From positions 23,388 through 87,387 of the forward strand of contig CAYGYX010000002.1 in assembly GCA_964354255.1 (NCBI GenBank): DNA of 64,000 nt, read 5' to 3'. This stretch comes from VGBK01 sp964354255 (GTDB lineage: Bacteria > Actinomycetota > Acidimicrobiia > Spongiisociales > UBA11373). A program made the translations under genes and the position numbers. The notes under the pieces are model-generated. The model was not told the DNA's origin and did not search any database. It worked only from the letters and a program-made list of their open reading frames with translations. Of this stretch, positions 1 through 7,963 are shown in pieces; position 1 is the first letter of the stretch, and each line of letters begins with the position of its first letter.

Positions 1-2
1 CG

Positions 3-1085
3 CTGGGCATCGGTGCAGCGATCGCCGTCCTCACCGCACTGTTGGCAATGGTCGACTCGTTCACCCGCACCGTTGACGTCGGCGAGCAGCAGATCCTGGT
101 GGGCAAGGCCGACCGGATCATGGTGGACTTCGACCGGGTGTACGCCGCCGACGCCCCCGAGGTGGCCGCCGTCCTGGGTTCAGCCACCGTGACACAAGCC
201 GAGGCTTCGCTCGCGTTGCCGGGGCGCCTGCAGACCGCCGGGTCGGGTTTCGACGTGGTGATCGGCCTGGTCGATCTGGAAGCGTCGGTGTGGATCCCGG
301 ATCTCTCCGCCGGGCGCCTGGACCCCGGCGGGGTGGTGATAGCCCGCAAGGCGGCGGAGGACCTGGGGGTGGGTGTGGGCGACCAGATCGTCCTGATCCA
401 TCCCCGTCGGACGGGGGAGGCTTCGTACGGGTTTGCCGCCACGTCGGTGGAGGTCGTGGGAATCCACGAGACGCCCTACCGGTTCCTGGCCTACCTGGAC
501 GTGTCCCAGGCCGAGGCCCTGGGCCTGGGAGGCCTGGTGAACCAGGTGAACGCCACTCCGGCGCCCGGCAACAGCCTCGACGATGTCAAGCGAAGCCTCT
601 TCGAGGTGGAGGCAGTGGCTTCGGTGCAGCCGGCGACGGTGGTGGCCGACACCTTCCGCGACTTCCTGGAGCGCTTCATCGGAGTGCTGCAGGTGGTCCA
701 GGGCGCGGTGTTCCTCCTCGCGCTGGCCATCGCGTTCAACTCGGCGAGCCTCAACCTCGACGAGCGGGCGCGCGACTACGCCACCATGTTCGCCTTCGGC
801 GTGTCACGGGGCCGAGCCCTGGCCCTGGCCATGGTGGAAGGGGCGATGCTGGGCCTGCTCGCCACCGGGCTGGGGATGGCGGCCGGCTACGGGCTCACGC
901 GATGGATGGTGGGCAGCTTGTTCGCCGAAACCGCACCCGATATCGGTGTGCTCCTGTGGATCACCCCGAAGACGTTCGGCGTGGTGGTGGCCATGGGGGT
1001 GGCGGCGGTGGCCCTGGCCCCCCTGCTGACGATCAGGAAGATGGGCCGCATGGACCTGCCCGCCACCCTGCGGGTGATGGAGTAG
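3..1085 (+). CDS. ABC transporter permease, FtsX-like, C-terminal part (cut by window edge)
   Basis: The reading frame is open from the first bases, so the gene begins before the window. What remains starts inside a hydrophobic helix (about the first 15 codons), followed by a roughly 200-residue soluble extracytoplasmic domain of the MacB periplasmic-core type. It ends in three membrane segments typical of FtsX/LolE permeases, with the conserved short loop containing LNLDERARDYATM before the middle helices. Family members export lipids, lipoproteins or peptides with a separate ATPase, which would lie upstream. The gene converges on kbl with only 14 bp between stop codons. Substrate cannot be inferred. 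Confidence 0.8.
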   Translation: MGIGAAIAVLTALLAMVDSFTRTVDVGEQQILVGKADRIMVDFDRVYAADAPEVAAVLGSATVTQAEASLALPGRLQTAGSGFDVVIGLVDLEASVWIPDLSAGRLDPGGVVIARKAAEDLGVGVGDQIVLIHPRRTGEASYGFAATSVEVVGIHETPYRFLAYLDVSQAEALGLGGLVNQVNATPAPGNSLDDVKRSLFEVEAVASVQPATVVADTFRDFLERFIGVLQVVQGAVFLLALAIAFNSASLNLDERARDYATMFAFGVSRGRALALAMVEGAMLGLLATGLGMAAGYGLTRWMVGSLFAETAPDIGVLLWITPKTFGVVVAMGVAAVALAPLLTIRKMGRMDLPATLRVME

Positions 1086-1099
1086 CGCCCGCCGCCCGG

Positions 1100-2290
1100 C
1101 TAGGGCACCACGCCCAGGGCCCGCCCGACTCGCGTGAAGGCCTCGGCTCCCTTGCCCAGGTCGTCGTCGCTGTGAGCGGCGGACACCATCACCCGGATGC
1201 GGGCCTTGCCGCGCGGGACGGTGGGAAAGCCGATGGCCTGGGCGAACACGCCGTGCTCCTCGAACAGGCGTCGCGATACCTCCTGGGCCAGGGAAGCCTC
1301 CCCGAGCATCACCGGGGTGATGGGGGTGGCACTGATGCCGATGTCGAACCCGGCCCCCGACATCATCTCCTTGAAACGGCGGGCGTTGGCCCACAGGCGC
1401 TCCACCAGCTCGGTGGAGGACTCGAGCAGGTCGACCGCGGCCAGGCAGGCGGCCACGTCGGCCGGGGTGGCCGCCGAGGAGAACAGGAAGGGGCGGGCCC
1501 GCTGGTGGAGCCACTCGACCAGGGCCGACGACCCGGCCACGTAGCCGCCCATGACCCCGAAGGCCTTCGACATAGTCCCCACCTCGACGTCCACCCGGCC
1601 GTGGACGCCGAAATGGTCGACGATGCCGCGCCCACCTCGGCCCAGCACCCCCTCGCCGTGGGCGTCGTCCACCATAAGCATCGCCTCGTGGCCCTCGGCC
1701 ACCGGAACAAGGGCGTCGAGCGGGGCCAGGTCGCCGTCCATAGAGAACACACCGTCGGTGATCACCAGCACCCGGTGGGCCCCGGCAGCCCGAGCTTCGC
1801 GGAGGGCCCGGTCGAGGTCGCCCGGGTCGGCGTGGTGATAGATGGACCGGGCGGCCCGGGTCAGGCGCACCCCGTCGACGATGGAGGCGTGGTTCAGCTC
1901 GTCCGAGACGACCGCGTCGCCCTCGCCGACCAGGGCGGCGATGGTCCCCAGGTTGGCGGCGAAGCCGGACTGCAGGGAGATGGTGGCGGGCACTCCCTTG
2001 AAGCGGGCCAGCCGCTGCTCGAGCTCCTCGTGGATGGCCATCGTGCCGGCGATGGTGCGCACCGCCCCCGGCCCTACTCCGTAGCGCTGCAGCGCCTCGG
2101 CGGCCGCCGCCACCAGCCGGGGATGGTCGGCGAGCCCGAGGTAGTTGTTGGAACAGAAGTTGAGCACCTGCCGGCCGTCGATGGTCAGCCAGGGGCCCTG
2201 CGGCCCGTCGATGCGCCGGATGGTGGTGTAGAGGCCCTGGCGGCGCAGGGTATCCAGCTCGTCTTGCAGGAAAGCGGTCCGGTCTGCCAT
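1100..2290 (-). CDS. kbl: Glycine C-acetyltransferase (2-amino-3-ketobutyrate CoA ligase)
   Basis: A PLP-dependent alpha-oxoamine synthase of 396 residues that cleaves 2-amino-3-oxobutyrate with CoA to glycine and acetyl-CoA. Visible fold-type I landmarks are FCSNNYLG (45-52), the DELNHAS segment (130-136), MVDDAHGEG (206-214) and the Schiff-base lysine in GTMSKAFG (K242), all at the spacing of E. coli Kbl. I chose the ATG at 2290 rather than the GTG six bases upstream because GAGGTGA lies just before it at a proper distance. It follows tdh by a few bases, which fixes the role as the second step of threonine catabolism; an 8-amino-7-oxononanoate synthase is the alternative but lacks biotin neighbours. 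Confidence 0.93.
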   Translation of the reverse strand: MADRTAFLQDELDTLRRQGLYTTIRRIDGPQGPWLTIDGRQVLNFCSNNYLGLADHPRLVAAAAEALQRYGVGPGAVRTIAGTMAIHEELEQRLARFKGVPATISLQSGFAANLGTIAALVGEGDAVVSDELNHASIVDGVRLTRAARSIYHHADPGDLDRALREARAAGAHRVLVITDGVFSMDGDLAPLDALVPVAEGHEAMLMVDDAHGEGVLGRGGRGIVDHFGVHGRVDVEVGTMSKAFGVMGGYVAGSSALVEWLHQRARPFLFSSAATPADVAACLAAVDLLESSTELVERLWANARRFKEMMSGAGFDIGISATPITPVMLGEASLAQEVSRRLFEEHGVFAQAIGFPTVPRGKARIRVMVSAAHSDDDLGKGAEAFTRVGRALGVVP

Positions 2291-2297
2291 GTTCACC

Positions 2298-3362
2298 TCA
2301 CGCAGTGGTCAGCGGCCCGTCGGCGTCGGCGGGGTCCGGGAACATCACCACCTTCCCGCACTGGCCCGAGGCCATCAGGGCGAAGGCGGCCTCGAAATCG
2401 GCGAGGGCGAAGCGGTGAGTCACCATCGGCGCGAGATCCACCGCCCCGCTGCGCAGCATCGCACGCATCTGGTACCAGGTGGCCCACAGGCGCCGGCCGG
2501 CGATGCCGTGCACCGTGGCCCCCTTGAAGACGATGCGGTTGTCGAAGTCGAAATCGATCGTCCGGGAGAACAGGCCGAGCAGCGCGGCCTCACCTCCGGG
2601 GCGAAGCAGGCGGAAGCCCTGGTCGATGGCGGAGGCCACTCCCGACATCTCCAGCAGCACGTCTACGCCGTCCCCGTCGGTGGCCGACATGACGGCCTCG
2701 TACAGGTCGACCAGGGAGGGGTTGAAGGTGGCCTCGGCCCCCATGGCCCGGGCCAGGGCAAGCCGGTACTCGCTGATGTCGCTGGCCAGCACAGTGCGGG
2801 CGCCGAGGGCTCGGGCGGCGGCGATGGACATCACGCCCACCGGGCCGCAGCCGGTCACCAGCACCTTGCGTCCGGCCACGGCCGGCGTGGAGGCGGTGTG
2901 GACCGCGTTGCCGAAGTTCTCTTGGAGAGAAGCGATCGAGTAGGACATGCCGGGCGGGTCGGGCCAGCAGTTGACCGCCGGGGCGGCCACGAACTCGGCA
3001 AAGACCCCATCGCGATGCACCCCGAAGATGCTGGTCTGGGGGCACAGGTGCCCCTTGCCGGTGCGGCAGAGCACGCAGACCCCGCACACCACATGCGACT
3101 CGACCGATACCAGCGAGCCCAGGGGCGGGTCGGAGACACCCTCCCCGTGGGCAACGACGAGGCCACAGGTCTCGTGGCCGATGACGCGCGGCGGGACGAC
3201 GCGGTCGACGGCCCAGGGGTCCCAGTTGCGGATGTGCAGGTCGGTGCCACAGATCGACGCTGCCTTGACCTTGAGGAGCACCTCACCTCGCCCCGGCCGA
3301 GGCGTGGGCACGTCCACCATGGCAAGGCCGGGGCCGGGGCCCGGCTTCACTACCGCGTGCAT
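2298..3362 (-). CDS. tdh: L-threonine 3-dehydrogenase (zinc, NAD-dependent)
   Basis: A 354-residue medium-chain zinc dehydrogenase that oxidises threonine to 2-amino-3-oxobutyrate. The catalytic zinc site is seen as C38 in ASICGTDLH and H63-E64 in IGHETCG; four structural-zinc cysteines follow at C93, C96, C99 and C107. A Rossmann glycine motif VTGCGPVGVM is in the middle. The start at ATG 3362 matches the family N-terminus and is preceded by TAGGGT seven bases upstream, so the message is probably leaderless. First gene of a tdh-kbl operon; other MDR alcohol dehydrogenases are possible in isolation but not next to kbl. Confidence 0.92.
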   Translation of the reverse strand: MHAVVKPGPGPGLAMVDVPTPRPGRGEVLLKVKAASICGTDLHIRNWDPWAVDRVVPPRVIGHETCGLVVAHGEGVSDPPLGSLVSVESHVVCGVCVLCRTGKGHLCPQTSIFGVHRDGVFAEFVAAPAVNCWPDPPGMSYSIASLQENFGNAVHTASTPAVAGRKVLVTGCGPVGVMSIAAARALGARTVLASDISEYRLALARAMGAEATFNPSLVDLYEAVMSATDGDGVDVLLEMSGVASAIDQGFRLLRPGGEAALLGLFSRTIDFDFDNRIVFKGATVHGIAGRRLWATWYQMRAMLRSGAVDLAPMVTHRFALADFEAAFALMASGQCGKVVMFPDPADADGPLTTA

Positions 3363-3369
3363 CACTCCC

Positions 3370-3375
3370 ACCCTA
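3370..3375 (-). promoter_or_regulatory. -10 element of tdh-kbl, leaderless geometry
   Basis: On the minus strand TAGGGT ends seven bases before the ATG of tdh. No -35 consensus is visible. The distance places the transcription start at or next to the start codon. Confidence 0.5.
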
Positions 3376-3447
3376 CCGGGCCGGCGCCGCCCGGGGGGCC
3401 GGGCGAGGGATTTGGGCAGTTCTCGAGGGATTCAACCGGGCGGGCCA

Positions 3448-3453
3448 TACTGT
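3448..3453 (+). promoter_or_regulatory. -10 element of the SGNH hydrolase gene
   Basis: TACTGT lies five bases before the ATG at 3459, the shortest spacing among the leaderless-type elements in this window. No Shine-Dalgarno sequence fits between. Confidence 0.4.
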
Positions 3454-3458
3454 GGCCC

Positions 3459-5102
3459 ATGCGCGCCCGCCTCGCCCTCTCGGCACTGGTCCTCGGGGCC
3501 GGCTGGCTGCCCGCCTCGCCGGCTGCAGCCGGGGGCGAGACCCTGGTGTCGGTGGTTCCGGCGGTGCAGCCGACCTTCCGGGCGACTATGCCGGAACGCT
3601 TCGGCGGCGACGAGGACGGGGACGGTCTGATCGACCTACCCAACACGGTCGAGTACGTGCAGAGCTGCCCGGGCGCCTGCGACGGCCCCGTGCGCTTCAC
3701 CCTGCGGCTGGACGCCTCCGCCAGCCGGGCCACCCTGGCCGGGGCACCGCTGGCGATCATCGGCTATCGATGGCGCATCACCAGCCCGAATGGCCTGTTG
3801 CTGGCCCGCTCGACGTCGCTGCCCGCGGTGGAGGTGCAGTTGCCCGAGGGGACCTACCGGGTGGCGCTCGACGTTCAGGCAGCTCTCGGCTGGGGCACGG
3901 CAACCGCGCGAGTGGAGCGGGAGGTGGTGGTCGAGGACCTGCTCATCGTGGCCGTGGGCGACTCGTATGCCTCCGGGGACGGCAATCCGGAGCGTTCCCG
4001 CCCGCCGGGAGCGGACGAGGCGGTGTGGGCCGATTCACCGGGCGACCCGGCAGCAGAGGCTGCCCACACGACGGCCCATCGCTCCACGGTCGCCTGGCCC
4101 GGCCTCGCCGCCCTGGCGCTGGAGCGGGACGACCCGGCCACTTCGGTGACCTTCGTCTCGCTGGCCGCCACCGGCGCGCGGGTGGGCCGGGGCCTACTGG
4201 AGGCGCAGTCGGGCGACGGCGGGCCGGGACAGCTGGACAAGGTGGCCGCCCTGGTGGGAGGGCGGCGCATCGATGCCCTCCTCGTCTCGATCGGAGGCAA
4301 CGACATCGGCTTCGCCCGCATCGTGCGCGGCCTGGTCGACGCCGACCCGCAGGGCGACCCGGTCTGCTACCGGGTCGACGTGGAGAACGTGTGGCGGTCG
4401 ACGGCCGACGGCGACTGGAACCGGGGATCGGGCCTGCGCTTCGCCCTGCCCTGGGGCGTCGCATGCCGCGAGAGGCAAGAGACCGGACGGCCCGTGCTCC
4501 CCGGCCTGCAGGGCCTGCCCGCCGAGCTGGACGCCCTCGCGGCGGGCATCGAGGGGGGCCTCCAGGTGGAGAGGGTCTACCTGATGGAGTACCCGGACCC
4601 CACCGGCGCGGGCGACGGTGTCGAGAGGTGCGCCGAGATCGCCGGAGATCTGACGCCCCCGTTCGGCTTCCATGAGATCGACACCGCCGAGCAGGCCGCC
4701 GCCCAGACCCGGGTGCTGGGCCCGCTCAACCAGGCCCTGGCCGAGGCGGCCCGGCGCCACGGCTGGGTGCTCGTCGATGAGATCGCCAGCGCCTTCGCGG
4801 CCGGGCACGGGTACTGCGCCGAGCGGCCCGACTACGGCGCACCCCCGAACGACCGGGTCGAGACGGCGGCCCCCTTCCCGCGGCTCTCCCCCGAGGGGTG
4901 GTACCGCCACCCGCTACAGGAGGATCTGAGCGACCTCCTGGCCGAGCCCGGTCTGTCCTGGTACCGGACGGCTTCCCAGTCGGTGGTACTGCAGGGGCCC
5001 GGGGCCCGATGGGACACGACCGGGACGTTGCACCCCAACGAGCTGGGCCACCTGGCCATGGCGAGGGCCCTCCTGGAGGCCATGCGCCCGGCGGGGGGCT
5101 AG
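3459..5102 (+). CDS. Secreted SGNH/GDSL-family hydrolase (esterase or lipase)
   Basis: A 547-residue exported protein. The N-terminus is a signal peptide (MRARLALS, hydrophobic core, SPAAA cleavage region near residue 24). An immunoglobulin-like beta region covers roughly 30-155. The SGNH hydrolase domain follows with the nucleophile block GDSYASGDG near 167, the oxyanion block SIGGNDIGF near 277 and the HPNELGH block near 523, giving a Ser-His(Asp) site. Family members cleave ester bonds in lipids or polysaccharides. The frame is open far upstream, but only the ATG at 3459 gives a signal peptide. Substrate is unknown. Confidence 0.85.
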   Translation: MRARLALSALVLGAGWLPASPAAAGGETLVSVVPAVQPTFRATMPERFGGDEDGDGLIDLPNTVEYVQSCPGACDGPVRFTLRLDASASRATLAGAPLAIIGYRWRITSPNGLLLARSTSLPAVEVQLPEGTYRVALDVQAALGWGTATARVEREVVVEDLLIVAVGDSYASGDGNPERSRPPGADEAVWADSPGDPAAEAAHTTAHRSTVAWPGLAALALERDDPATSVTFVSLAATGARVGRGLLEAQSGDGGPGQLDKVAALVGGRRIDALLVSIGGNDIGFARIVRGLVDADPQGDPVCYRVDVENVWRSTADGDWNRGSGLRFALPWGVACRERQETGRPVLPGLQGLPAELDALAAGIEGGLQVERVYLMEYPDPTGAGDGVERCAEIAGDLTPPFGFHEIDTAEQAAAQTRVLGPLNQALAEAARRHGWVLVDEIASAFAAGHGYCAERPDYGAPPNDRVETAAPFPRLSPEGWYRHPLQEDLSDLLAEPGLSWYRTASQSVVLQGPGARWDTTGTLHPNELGHLAMARALLEAMRPAGG

Positions 5103-5120
5103 CCGGGCTACCGGCCCGGC
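5102..5120. terminator. Hairpin between convergent genes
   Basis: GCCGGGC and GCCCGGC form a perfect 7-bp stem with a 5-nt loop, beginning at the last base of the SGNH gene stop and before the end of the convergent MFS gene. No T-tract follows. Confidence 0.35.
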
Positions 5121-5145
5121 GTTCGAGGAGCCCCCGCGGCCGGGC

Positions 5146-6426
5146 TCAGGCTGCCGGGCCGGCAGCGCGCAAGCGGATGCGCCAGAGGCTGGTGCCGGTG
5201 AGGAAGAGGGCCATGGCCACGATCGTGGCCGAGGCCCCGGTGTATACCGCAGGCAGCCCGAAGGCCTGGCCGGCGGCTCCGCCGAGCACCGCTCCGAGGG
5301 GCAGGCCGGCCCAGGAGAGGGTGCGCGAAGCGGCGATGACCCGGCCCCGGAGCCCCGGCGGGGGCAGCTGCTGGCGCATGGTCGTGAAGGCGACGTTGAG
5401 GAACGAGACGCCGGTGACCGCCACCCCGGCAGGCAGGATGGCGAACAGAGTGGTGAGGGGCGGTGACAGCTCGGCGAGCGCCGGAGCGGCGAGGGCGAGA
5501 GCCAGGAACCCTGCCCCCATGGCCCCCAGCCCGCAGACGAAGGTGCGACCCAGCCCGAGGCGCCGGGCCAGGGTGGGGGCGGCCACCACTCCCAGCGCCC
5601 CCAGCAGCGAGTGGCCCCCGAAGAACCAGCCGATGAGCGCGCTCTCCGTCAGCCCCAGCTGCTCTTGGCAGAACAGGACCAGCAGCGCCTCCATGGGGAC
5701 GAAGACCAGGTTGGCGGCCGTCCCCGCCAGGGTGGTCACCCGCAGCGCCGGCAGCCGCCAGAGGCAGGACATGCCCTGGCGGAAGGAGCTCAGCCAGGGA
5801 TCCCGGGCCGGGGCGGGGCGAGGACGGATCTCCATGAGGACCAGCAGCGTGGCGGCGGAGACCACGAAGGTCGCCGCGTCGAGGCCGAACGCCAGGCGAA
5901 AGCCGCCGGCGGTCCCCGCCAGAAAGCCCGCCAGAGGGGGGCCGAGTGTCCAGGCCAGGCTGCGCACGAACTGGAGGCGGCTGTTGACCACTACCAGGGC
6001 GTCATCCCCGGCGAGGGTGGGGAGCCAGGCCTGGAAGCCGGAGTCGAAGGTGACGGTGAGGCTCCCCACCACGAAGGCGGCCACAAAGACCATCCACACC
6101 TCGGCCACCCCGGCTGCTGCCGCCAGCCCGAGCGCGAGGAACGCCCAGGCCCGGGCCAGGTCGGCAATGATCAGGGTCCGGCGCAGAGGGGCCCGGTCGA
6201 GCAACACCCCCACCGCGAACCCGAAGAGCAGGGTGGGGATCGTCTCCAGAGCGGTGGTGAGTCCCAGGTCGAGAGCCGACCCGGTCAGGTGCACGACGAA
6301 CAGGGGGAGAGCCAGCAGGGCGACGTAGTCCCCGAACAGGGAGGCCGACTGGCCGGCCAGGACCCACCGTACGTTGCGGCGGGCCGCGGCCGCATCGGCA
6401 GGGCGCAACCGGCCGGTGCCGCTCAT
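5146..6426 (-). CDS. MFS transporter, MFS_3/enterobactin-exporter type
   Basis: A 426-residue integral membrane protein with about twelve hydrophobic segments. The start region reads NVRWVLAGQSASLFGDY, the hallmark of the MFS_3 group (drug, siderophore or macrolide exporters), and the loop 2-3 motif appears as GVLLDRAPLRRTLI. It stands alone, convergent with the SGNH gene and divergent from the Lon-domain gene, so context does not name a substrate. A TAGGCT element sits eight bases before the ATG. Confidence 0.82.
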   Translation of the reverse strand: MSGTGRLRPADAAAARRNVRWVLAGQSASLFGDYVALLALPLFVVHLTGSALDLGLTTALETIPTLLFGFAVGVLLDRAPLRRTLIIADLARAWAFLALGLAAAAGVAEVWMVFVAAFVVGSLTVTFDSGFQAWLPTLAGDDALVVVNSRLQFVRSLAWTLGPPLAGFLAGTAGGFRLAFGLDAATFVVSAATLLVLMEIRPRPAPARDPWLSSFRQGMSCLWRLPALRVTTLAGTAANLVFVPMEALLVLFCQEQLGLTESALIGWFFGGHSLLGALGVVAAPTLARRLGLGRTFVCGLGAMGAGFLALALAAPALAELSPPLTTLFAILPAGVAVTGVSFLNVAFTTMRQQLPPPGLRGRVIAASRTLSWAGLPLGAVLGGAAGQAFGLPAVYTGASATIVAMALFLTGTSLWRIRLRAAGPAA

Positions 6427-6434
6427 CGGCGGCG

Positions 6435-6440
6435 AGCCTA
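6435..6440 (-). promoter_or_regulatory. -10 element of the MFS gene, leaderless geometry
   Basis: TAGGCT on the minus strand ends eight bases before ATG 6426. Confidence 0.45.
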
Positions 6441-6476
6441 ACCGCCGGCAGCCCGGCTTCCGGGGACCGGGCGGCG

Positions 6477-6482
6477 TACGAT
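6477..6482 (+). promoter_or_regulatory. -10 element of the Lon-N-domain gene, leaderless geometry
   Basis: TACGAT ends six bases before GTG 6489 and supports that start over later ones. Confidence 0.5.
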
Positions 6483-6488
6483 CTGCCG

Positions 6489-7076
6489 GTGAGCCCGGCC
6501 TACCTGCCTCTGCTGTCCATCCGCCGGGTGCTGGTGCCCGGAACGAGGGCGGCGTTGCCTTCCGCCCGTACGGACCTGCGGGCAGGGGAGCACGTGGTGA
6601 CTGCTCTCGAGCCGGATGGAGACGAGCGGGCGGTAACCCGCTCGGTAGGCACCCTGGCTCACCTCGAGGAGGTGCGGCCCCTAGGGCCCGAGGCCGTCCT
6701 GTTGCGGCTCAGCGGCCGGCGGCTGGTCCGGCTCACGGAAGCGGAGCAGCGGGAAGGCCGGTGGTGGGCGAAGGTAGCCGAGATCGCCGAACCGAATCGG
6801 GAGGCGAGCCCTTTGATCGAAGAGGCCGAGAGGGCGGTGCGCCGGTACCTGGCCCTGCGGAGCGAGGCCGGAGAGGGCGGCGGGCCGATCGTCGAACTCA
6901 GCCGGGACCCGGTGGCCGCCTCACATGAGGTAGCCTCCAACCTGCACATCAGCTGGCCGGAAGTGCAGGACATCCTCGAGGCCGGCAGTGCCGCCGACCG
7001 GCTGCGCCGGGCGGGGGCCGTGCTCGACAGGGAAACGGAGCTGCTGCGGCGGCTCCTCGGCCGGGAAGGTACCTAG
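6489..7076 (+). CDS. Lon N-terminal (substrate-binding) domain protein
   Basis: 195 residues that match only the LAN domain of Lon protease: it starts with LPLLSIRRVLVPGTR, has the RLVRLTEAEQ strand near 80 and the helical C-terminal part (roughly 115-190). There is no ATPase or protease domain, so it is a stand-alone LAN protein of the kind common in actinobacteria; the role is unknown, perhaps as an adaptor. Its stop overlaps the GTG start of the following membrane protein by one base, suggesting a three-gene unit. Confidence 0.78.
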   Translation: MSPAYLPLLSIRRVLVPGTRAALPSARTDLRAGEHVVTALEPDGDERAVTRSVGTLAHLEEVRPLGPEAVLLRLSGRRLVRLTEAEQREGRWWAKVAEIAEPNREASPLIEEAERAVRRYLALRSEAGEGGGPIVELSRDPVAASHEVASNLHISWPEVQDILEAGSAADRLRRAGAVLDRETELLRRLLGREGT

Positions 7077-7369
7077 TGGCGAAGGCGAGAGAGCTCCCCC
7101 AGCAGGTCGGCGAGTTCGTGGCGCTGGCCAAGGAATACACCAAACAGCGAACCCTGGAGCCCGCCAAGGCCCTCGGGAGGGCAGCCGGGCTTGGCTTCGC
7201 CGCCGCCCTCCTGCTCTCCCTGGCCGCCCTCTTCGGGGCGGTGGCAGGGATGCGGCTCATCGTCGACGCGCTTCCCGATGGCCGCATCTGGGGAGGCTTC
7301 GGCTACATCCTGGCCGCCTTCGGCTTGTTCGGCGTGGCCGGGATCATCGCATGGAGGGCCGCCAAGTGA
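7076..7369 (+). CDS. Small membrane protein, holin-X/DUF1469-like
   Basis: 97 residues with a charged amphipathic N-terminus (about 1-38) and two hydrophobic helices (about 42-62 and 75-94). This arrangement resembles actinobacterial putative holin superfamily III (DUF1469) proteins, which are chromosomal and not phage-borne. It overlaps the upstream gene by one base and the next gene by four (GTGA), so the three are probably translated together. Function unknown. Confidence 0.6.
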   Translation: MAKARELPQQVGEFVALAKEYTKQRTLEPAKALGRAAGLGFAAALLLSLAALFGAVAGMRLIVDALPDGRIWGGFGYILAAFGLFGVAGIIAWRAAK

Positions 7370-7560
7370 GAGTGGAGAAGGCCGATCTCGAGGCCAAGCT
7401 GCAGGAGATCCAGGGAATTGTCGACGAGACCACCCAGTCGGCGCGGGGGGCCGTCGTGGTGACGGTGGCGGTGGTCGTGCTGATTGCCCTGTTCTTCCTG
7501 CTGGGCAAGCGCCGGGGCAAGAAGGGCAGCGCCCGGGTCGAGGTGTACCGCCTCGGCTGA
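7366..7560 (+). CDS. Small single-pass membrane protein
   Basis: 64 residues: a helical charged N-terminal segment (about 1-28), one transmembrane helix (about 31-50) and a basic tail GKRRGKKG that predicts a cytoplasmic C-terminus. The GTG start overlaps the previous stop as GTGA. It resembles the small partners encoded beside DUF1469 proteins, but I do not recognise a named family. Confidence 0.6.
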   Translation: MRVEKADLEAKLQEIQGIVDETTQSARGAVVVTVAVVVLIALFFLLGKRRGKKGSARVEVYRLG

Positions 7561-7591
7561 CGGCAGGGTCGCAAGCGTGCGCCCTCCAGCT

Positions 7592-7810
7592 TCAGCCCTC
7601 GACTTCGAGCTCCTCGTCGCTGCCTGCCAGCCGTATGCGCAGTGACTCTCCGCTGCGCAAAGTGCGCGCGTAGAGCAGGCGCTTGCGCGGGCCGGCGAAC
7701 CGGCGGAACACCCCGACCACGGCCACAGCCGTCCCCAGGCCGGCCAGCAAGGCGTTGCCCCGCCGGGCCCCGCCGGCGAGCGCCCGGATACCGGTTCGGA
7801 TGAAGTCCAC
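7592..7810 (-). CDS. Conserved-looking small membrane protein of unknown function
   Basis: 72 residues starting GTG: a hydrophobic segment about 20-36 followed by a basic stretch and an acidic C-terminus. No family recognised. The coding call is supported by a TAAGAT element six bases before the start, the same geometry seen at unrelated genes in this window, and by its position filling the gap between two plus-strand units. Confidence 0.5.
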   Translation of the reverse strand: MDFIRTGIRALAGGARRGNALLAGLGTAVAVVGVFRRFAGPRKRLLYARTLRSGESLRIRLAGSDEELEVEG

Positions 7811-7816
7811 CGGCGG

Positions 7817-7822
7817 ATCTTA
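7817..7822 (-). promoter_or_regulatory. -10 element of the 72-residue gene
   Basis: TAAGAT on the minus strand, six bases before GTG 7810. It is only 28 bases from the oppositely oriented trmI leader promoter, so the two units diverge from a very short region. Confidence 0.45.
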
Positions 7823-7849
7823 GGGGTTCGGGGAAGGTCGGCATGGCCC

Positions 7850-7855
7850 TAGAGT
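7850..7855 (+). promoter_or_regulatory. -10 element of the trmI leader ORF
   Basis: TAGAGT ends six bases before GTG 7862. Without a Shine-Dalgarno sequence the message would start at this GTG. Confidence 0.5.
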
Positions 7856-7861
7856 GACACC

Positions 7862-7963
7862 GTGTTCCGGCACCGCACCCGCCTGGTGAAGTGGCTGGGC
7901 GTCATCCTGGCGGTGATGCTGCTGCTCTCCTTCACCCTTCCCCTGCTCCTCTCCGGACGGTGA
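7862..7963 (+). CDS. 33-residue membrane peptide upstream of trmI
   Basis: A tiny frame starting GTG with a basic N-terminus (RHRTRLVKW) and a hydrophobic helix covering about residues 11-30, ending LLSGR. Its TGA overlaps the GTG of trmI as GTGA. The promoter hexamer is placed for this start, not for trmI. It may be a true small membrane protein, a device that couples trmI translation to a leaderless start, or both. It is too short for homology to be judged by eye. Confidence 0.5.
   Translation: MFRHRTRLVKWLGVILAVMLLLSFTLPLLLSGR

Noticed and set aside
290..2527. Long plus-strand frame of 745 codons over kbl
   Set aside because: Gly/Pro/Arg-rich low-complexity product antisense to kbl; a G+C artefact.
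7076..7369. Prophage holin
   Set aside because: Holin-X-like chromosomal protein; no endolysin, structural or integrase genes nearby.
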